From the NCBI GenBank assembly GCA_003567495.1, contig PWZK01000371.1:1-7947 (forward strand): a stretch of DNA of 7,947 nt, given 5' to 3'. The notes beneath the pieces were generated by a model. It worked only from the letters and a program-made list of their open reading frames with translations. It made no database searches and had not been told where the DNA came from. Shown in pieces: positions 6,016 to 7,947 of this stretch. Numbering within the stretch: position 1 is the first letter of the stretch; every line of letters starts with the position of its first letter. Source of the DNA: Candidatus Brocadiaceae bacterium (GTDB lineage: Bacteria; Planctomycetota; Brocadiia; SM23-32). Both the position numbers and the translations under genes were made by a program.

Positions 6016-6060
6016 TCCCATAGGTCCAATAAGCCCTATAAGTCCTATGAGTCCTGTATA
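6016..6060. repeat. Degenerate 9-bp tandem repeat, five units
   Basis: Five consecutive 9-base units of the form TCCTATAAG are present: TCCCATAGG, TCCAATAAG, CCCTATAAG, TCCTATGAG and TCCTGTATA. They lie in the 115-bp gap between the acyl-CoA dehydrogenase stop and aroDE. On the minus strand the array would read as (Leu/Met/Pro)-Ile-Gly repeats, but no gene uses it. No strong hairpin forms. It is probably a minisatellite-type repeat of the kind scattered in intergenic gaps. Confidence 0.75.
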
Positions 6061-6073
6061 AGGATAATGTTGT

Positions 6074-7801
6074 TTACTTGTATTCAAGCAGTTCCTGCAT
6101 GTCATCCAGCAAGGTCCGGTCGCCTTTGAGTATTTGTTCGCGCCGCAGCCGGACGACTGGCAGCCTGCCGGCAAAATAATTTTCCGCCAGTTTCGTCTTA
6201 TGTTCGCTGCACATTGCCGGTTCAAGCAGCAGGTAACCGTTGTATATTATCGTTGCGCATTCACACAGTTCTGCCGCATTAAGCAGCCGGAAGTCTTCGT
6301 CGCAGTTGTTTGCAAAATCGACGGTTTCCCGGAGCCACTTGCGTGCTTCCAGAAGCGCGTCGAGCATCTCGCGCGGCGCCTCTGCCGCCTGTTCGTGCAG
6401 GTGCTGGAAACGTTCTTCGAGAAATCCGCTGGTGATGCTACCCAGCGCCGCATTGTACTGTATCTGGGTGGTGCCTTCATATATGGTAGTGATTCGCGCG
6501 TCGCGGTAGTAGCGTTCGACCGGGTAGTCGCGCATGTACCCGCTGCCTGCAAGCACCTGCATTGAATCATAGCAGACCTGGTTACAGATCTCGGTGGCAT
6601 AGTACTTCACCAGCGGAGTAAGTGCGCCGGCAAGACGCCTGTAGTATTTTCTTTGGCCGCCGAGTTCCTCGCCGCCGGGTATTTTATCCAGCTTATTTTC
6701 TTCTTTAAGCCGTTCGATATTTTTCAGCATATCCACGGCTATGGAGGTTTCGTAGGCGAGCAGACGGGCCGTTTCGACTTTCATGTGCATATCGCCGAGC
6801 AGCTTGCGTACGGCCGGGAAGTTGCGTATAGGCTCTCCGAACTGCACTCTGTCGGCTGCGTATTCGAGGGCTTCACTGAGTGCCGCCTGAGCGATTCCTA
6901 TGCCCTGGGCTGCGATGCCGAGGCGCGCGCCGTTCATAAGCGACATCACGTACTTGGAGAGCCCGCGTTTTCTTTTCCCTATCAGTCTGGCCGTTGTGCC
7001 GTTGAACTGCAGCTCGCAGGTCGGTGAGCCGTGTATGCCCAGCTTATCCTCGATGCGTCGCACCTGCACGGTTTCGTCGCTGTCGCAAACAAAAAGCGAG
7101 AGCCCCCTTGCGCCCGAAACGCCGGGTTCGCTTCGTGCCAGGACCAGAAGCACCTGTGCACATCCGTTGGTGATGAAACGTTTTACGCCGTTGAGGCGCC
7201 AGCACTGTCCGTCTTCGTCCCACGTCGCCCGTAATTGTACGTTGGTCAGGTCGGTGCCCGCGTCCGGTTCTGTAAGCACCATGGCGCCCGTAACCTCTCC
7301 GGTTGTAAATTTCGGCAGATAGTGGTCTTTCAATTCTTCGTTGGCAAACTCATTGACGGTTTCAGCTATATCCTGCAGGCCGAAGATATTCATCAGGCTT
7401 GCGTCGGCGCGGCTGACTATTTCAATGGCCATTGTATAGAGCAGCACGGGCATGTTCAGGCCGCCGTAGCGGCGCGGAAGGGTAAAGCCCATAAGGTCGG
7501 CTGCGGATATGTGATCGAGCGCTTCCTGCGTGCCCCGGGCGTAGTGGACGGTGCCGTCGATGAGCCGGGCGCCTTCCAGGTCCACGTCTTCGGCCCTGGG
7601 TTCTATGAAATTAGCCGCCATATCGCCTACAAGTTCAAGCACGCGCCGGTAGCCGTCAATGGCGTCGCGGTAATCGCAGGGAGCATAATCAAAGGTTTCC
7701 GCGTCTTCAAACGCGGTTTCCTGCAGCGTTACGAGCCGGTCAATATCCATGTGCCTGAAAAAATCGATTATATCTTTGTTTTCGGTGAAATAGTTTGACA
7801 C
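6074..7801 (-). CDS. Acyl-CoA dehydrogenase with C-terminal extension
   Basis: FAD enzyme that oxidises an acyl-CoA to the 2,3-enoyl-CoA and passes electrons to electron transfer flavoprotein. Length is 575 residues against about 380-400 for a minimal member. After an N-terminal region of about 50 residues come the helical domain (GFTLPRRYGGLNMP, 105-118), FAD-binding MVLTEPDAGTDL (174-185), RFITNG (209-214), KLGIHGSPTCEL (253-264), QFGEPI (320-325) and the catalytic segment ITTIYEGTTQIQ with Glu442. An inserted charged segment at about 358-388 and roughly 120 residues after the core resemble the long acyl-CoA dehydrogenases of anaerobes. Chain-length specificity cannot be read from sequence. 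The start is GTG 7801, with ACGGAG nine or ten bases before it and the etfA stop 15 nt upstream, so the two are surely co-transcribed and the partner is the encoded ETF. Confidence 0.92.
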   Translation of the reverse strand: MSNYFTENKDIIDFFRHMDIDRLVTLQETAFEDAETFDYAPCDYRDAIDGYRRVLELVGDMAANFIEPRAEDVDLEGARLIDGTVHYARGTQEALDHISAADLMGFTLPRRYGGLNMPVLLYTMAIEIVSRADASLMNIFGLQDIAETVNEFANEELKDHYLPKFTTGEVTGAMVLTEPDAGTDLTNVQLRATWDEDGQCWRLNGVKRFITNGCAQVLLVLARSEPGVSGARGLSLFVCDSDETVQVRRIEDKLGIHGSPTCELQFNGTTARLIGKRKRGLSKYVMSLMNGARLGIAAQGIGIAQAALSEALEYAADRVQFGEPIRNFPAVRKLLGDMHMKVETARLLAYETSIAVDMLKNIERLKEENKLDKIPGGEELGGQRKYYRRLAGALTPLVKYYATEICNQVCYDSMQVLAGSGYMRDYPVERYYRDARITTIYEGTTQIQYNAALGSITSGFLEERFQHLHEQAAEAPREMLDALLEARKWLRETVDFANNCDEDFRLLNAAELCECATIIYNGYLLLEPAMCSEHKTKLAENYFAGRLPVVRLRREQILKGDRTLLDDMQELLEYK

Positions 7802-7816
7802 TCCGGTTTGCTCCGT

Positions 7817-7947
7817 TTACCTGGTTTTATTTTTGTAAGCGTCGATAAGTTTCGGTATGACCACGTTCAGGTCTCCGACTATTCCGTAGTGTGCCACATC
7901 GAATATGGGCGCTTCCGGGTCCGTGTTTATAGCTATGATCTTGCCGG
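7817..7947 (-). CDS. etfA: Electron transfer flavoprotein alpha subunit, C-terminal end (5' part outside window)
   Basis: The last 43 residues are visible and end at TAA (7817-7819). They read [20 protein letters not shown] then [20 protein letters not shown] and [20 protein letters not shown] is the conserved end of the EtfA FAD domain, which binds the adenine and diphosphate of FAD. EtfA with EtfB accepts electrons from acyl-CoA dehydrogenases; the next gene is such an enzyme, 15 nt downstream. Whether this ETF is simple or of the bifurcating type cannot be told from the fragment. Confidence 0.93.
   Translation of the reverse strand, partial: GKIIAINTDPEAPIFDVAHYGIVGDLNVVIPKLIDAYKNKTR

Noticed and set aside
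7235..7798. 187-codon plus-strand frame antisense to the acyl-CoA dehydrogenase
   Set aside because: Opposite strand of a strongly conserved gene, with no independent evidence of coding.
1..7947. tRNA genes or a CRISPR array
   Set aside because: No cloverleaf with a GTTCRA arm was found. The only tandem repeat is the spacer-less 9-bp array at 6016-6060.

Overview
The window looks like chromosomal DNA of an anaerobic or facultative bacterium with close to even base composition. Three features hint at the PVC superphylum (Planctomycetes, Lentisphaerae and relatives) or another deep environmental lineage: a fused type I dehydroquinase/shikimate dehydrogenase, a divergent MnmE with HVPGSP where most MnmE proteins have a HCHGG-like motif, and a citrate synthase of the GMGHAVYTLSDPR type. 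This placement is inference from family resemblance only.

Layout. Positions 1-589 (+) hold the end of a DUF318/ArsP-type permease, a small CxxC thioredoxin-fold protein and the first 28 codons of a 4Fe-4S ferredoxin, spaced as one operon. The ferredoxin stops making sense right after its CxxCGxC motif. Positions 590-1417 contain no intact gene. They hold a frameshifted minus-strand remnant of a small BECR-nuclease-like protein (591-844), the C-terminal third of a sugar phosphate isomerase/epimerase on the plus strand (935-1237), a short stretch that might be the displaced 3' end of the ferredoxin (1227-1334, weak), and a strong hairpin (1341-1364) between the convergent units.

From 1418 to the right edge everything is on the minus strand, in two groups. 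The upstream group runs etfA (partial, 7817-7947), acyl-CoA dehydrogenase (6074-7801) and aroDE (4453-5958). The gap between the last two carries a degenerate 9-bp tandem repeat. The downstream group is citrate synthase (2916-4274) and mnmE (1418-2926), which overlap by 11 bp. It is preceded by a perfect-consensus sigma70 promoter (TTGACA-17 bp-TATAAT). A terminator-like hairpin with a T6 tract lies inside the short citrate synthase leader, and a perfect 6+6 inverted repeat abuts the -35 box.

How they work together: EtfA and the acyl-CoA dehydrogenase form an acyl-CoA oxidation/electron transfer pair. AroDE supplies two consecutive shikimate-pathway steps. Citrate synthase feeds acetyl-CoA and oxaloacetate into citrate. 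MnmE modifies tRNA wobble uridines and seems to be co-transcribed with citrate synthase for no obvious metabolic reason. I see no convincing new multi-gene system. The most unusual parts are the 590-1417 scrap region and the citrate synthase leader.
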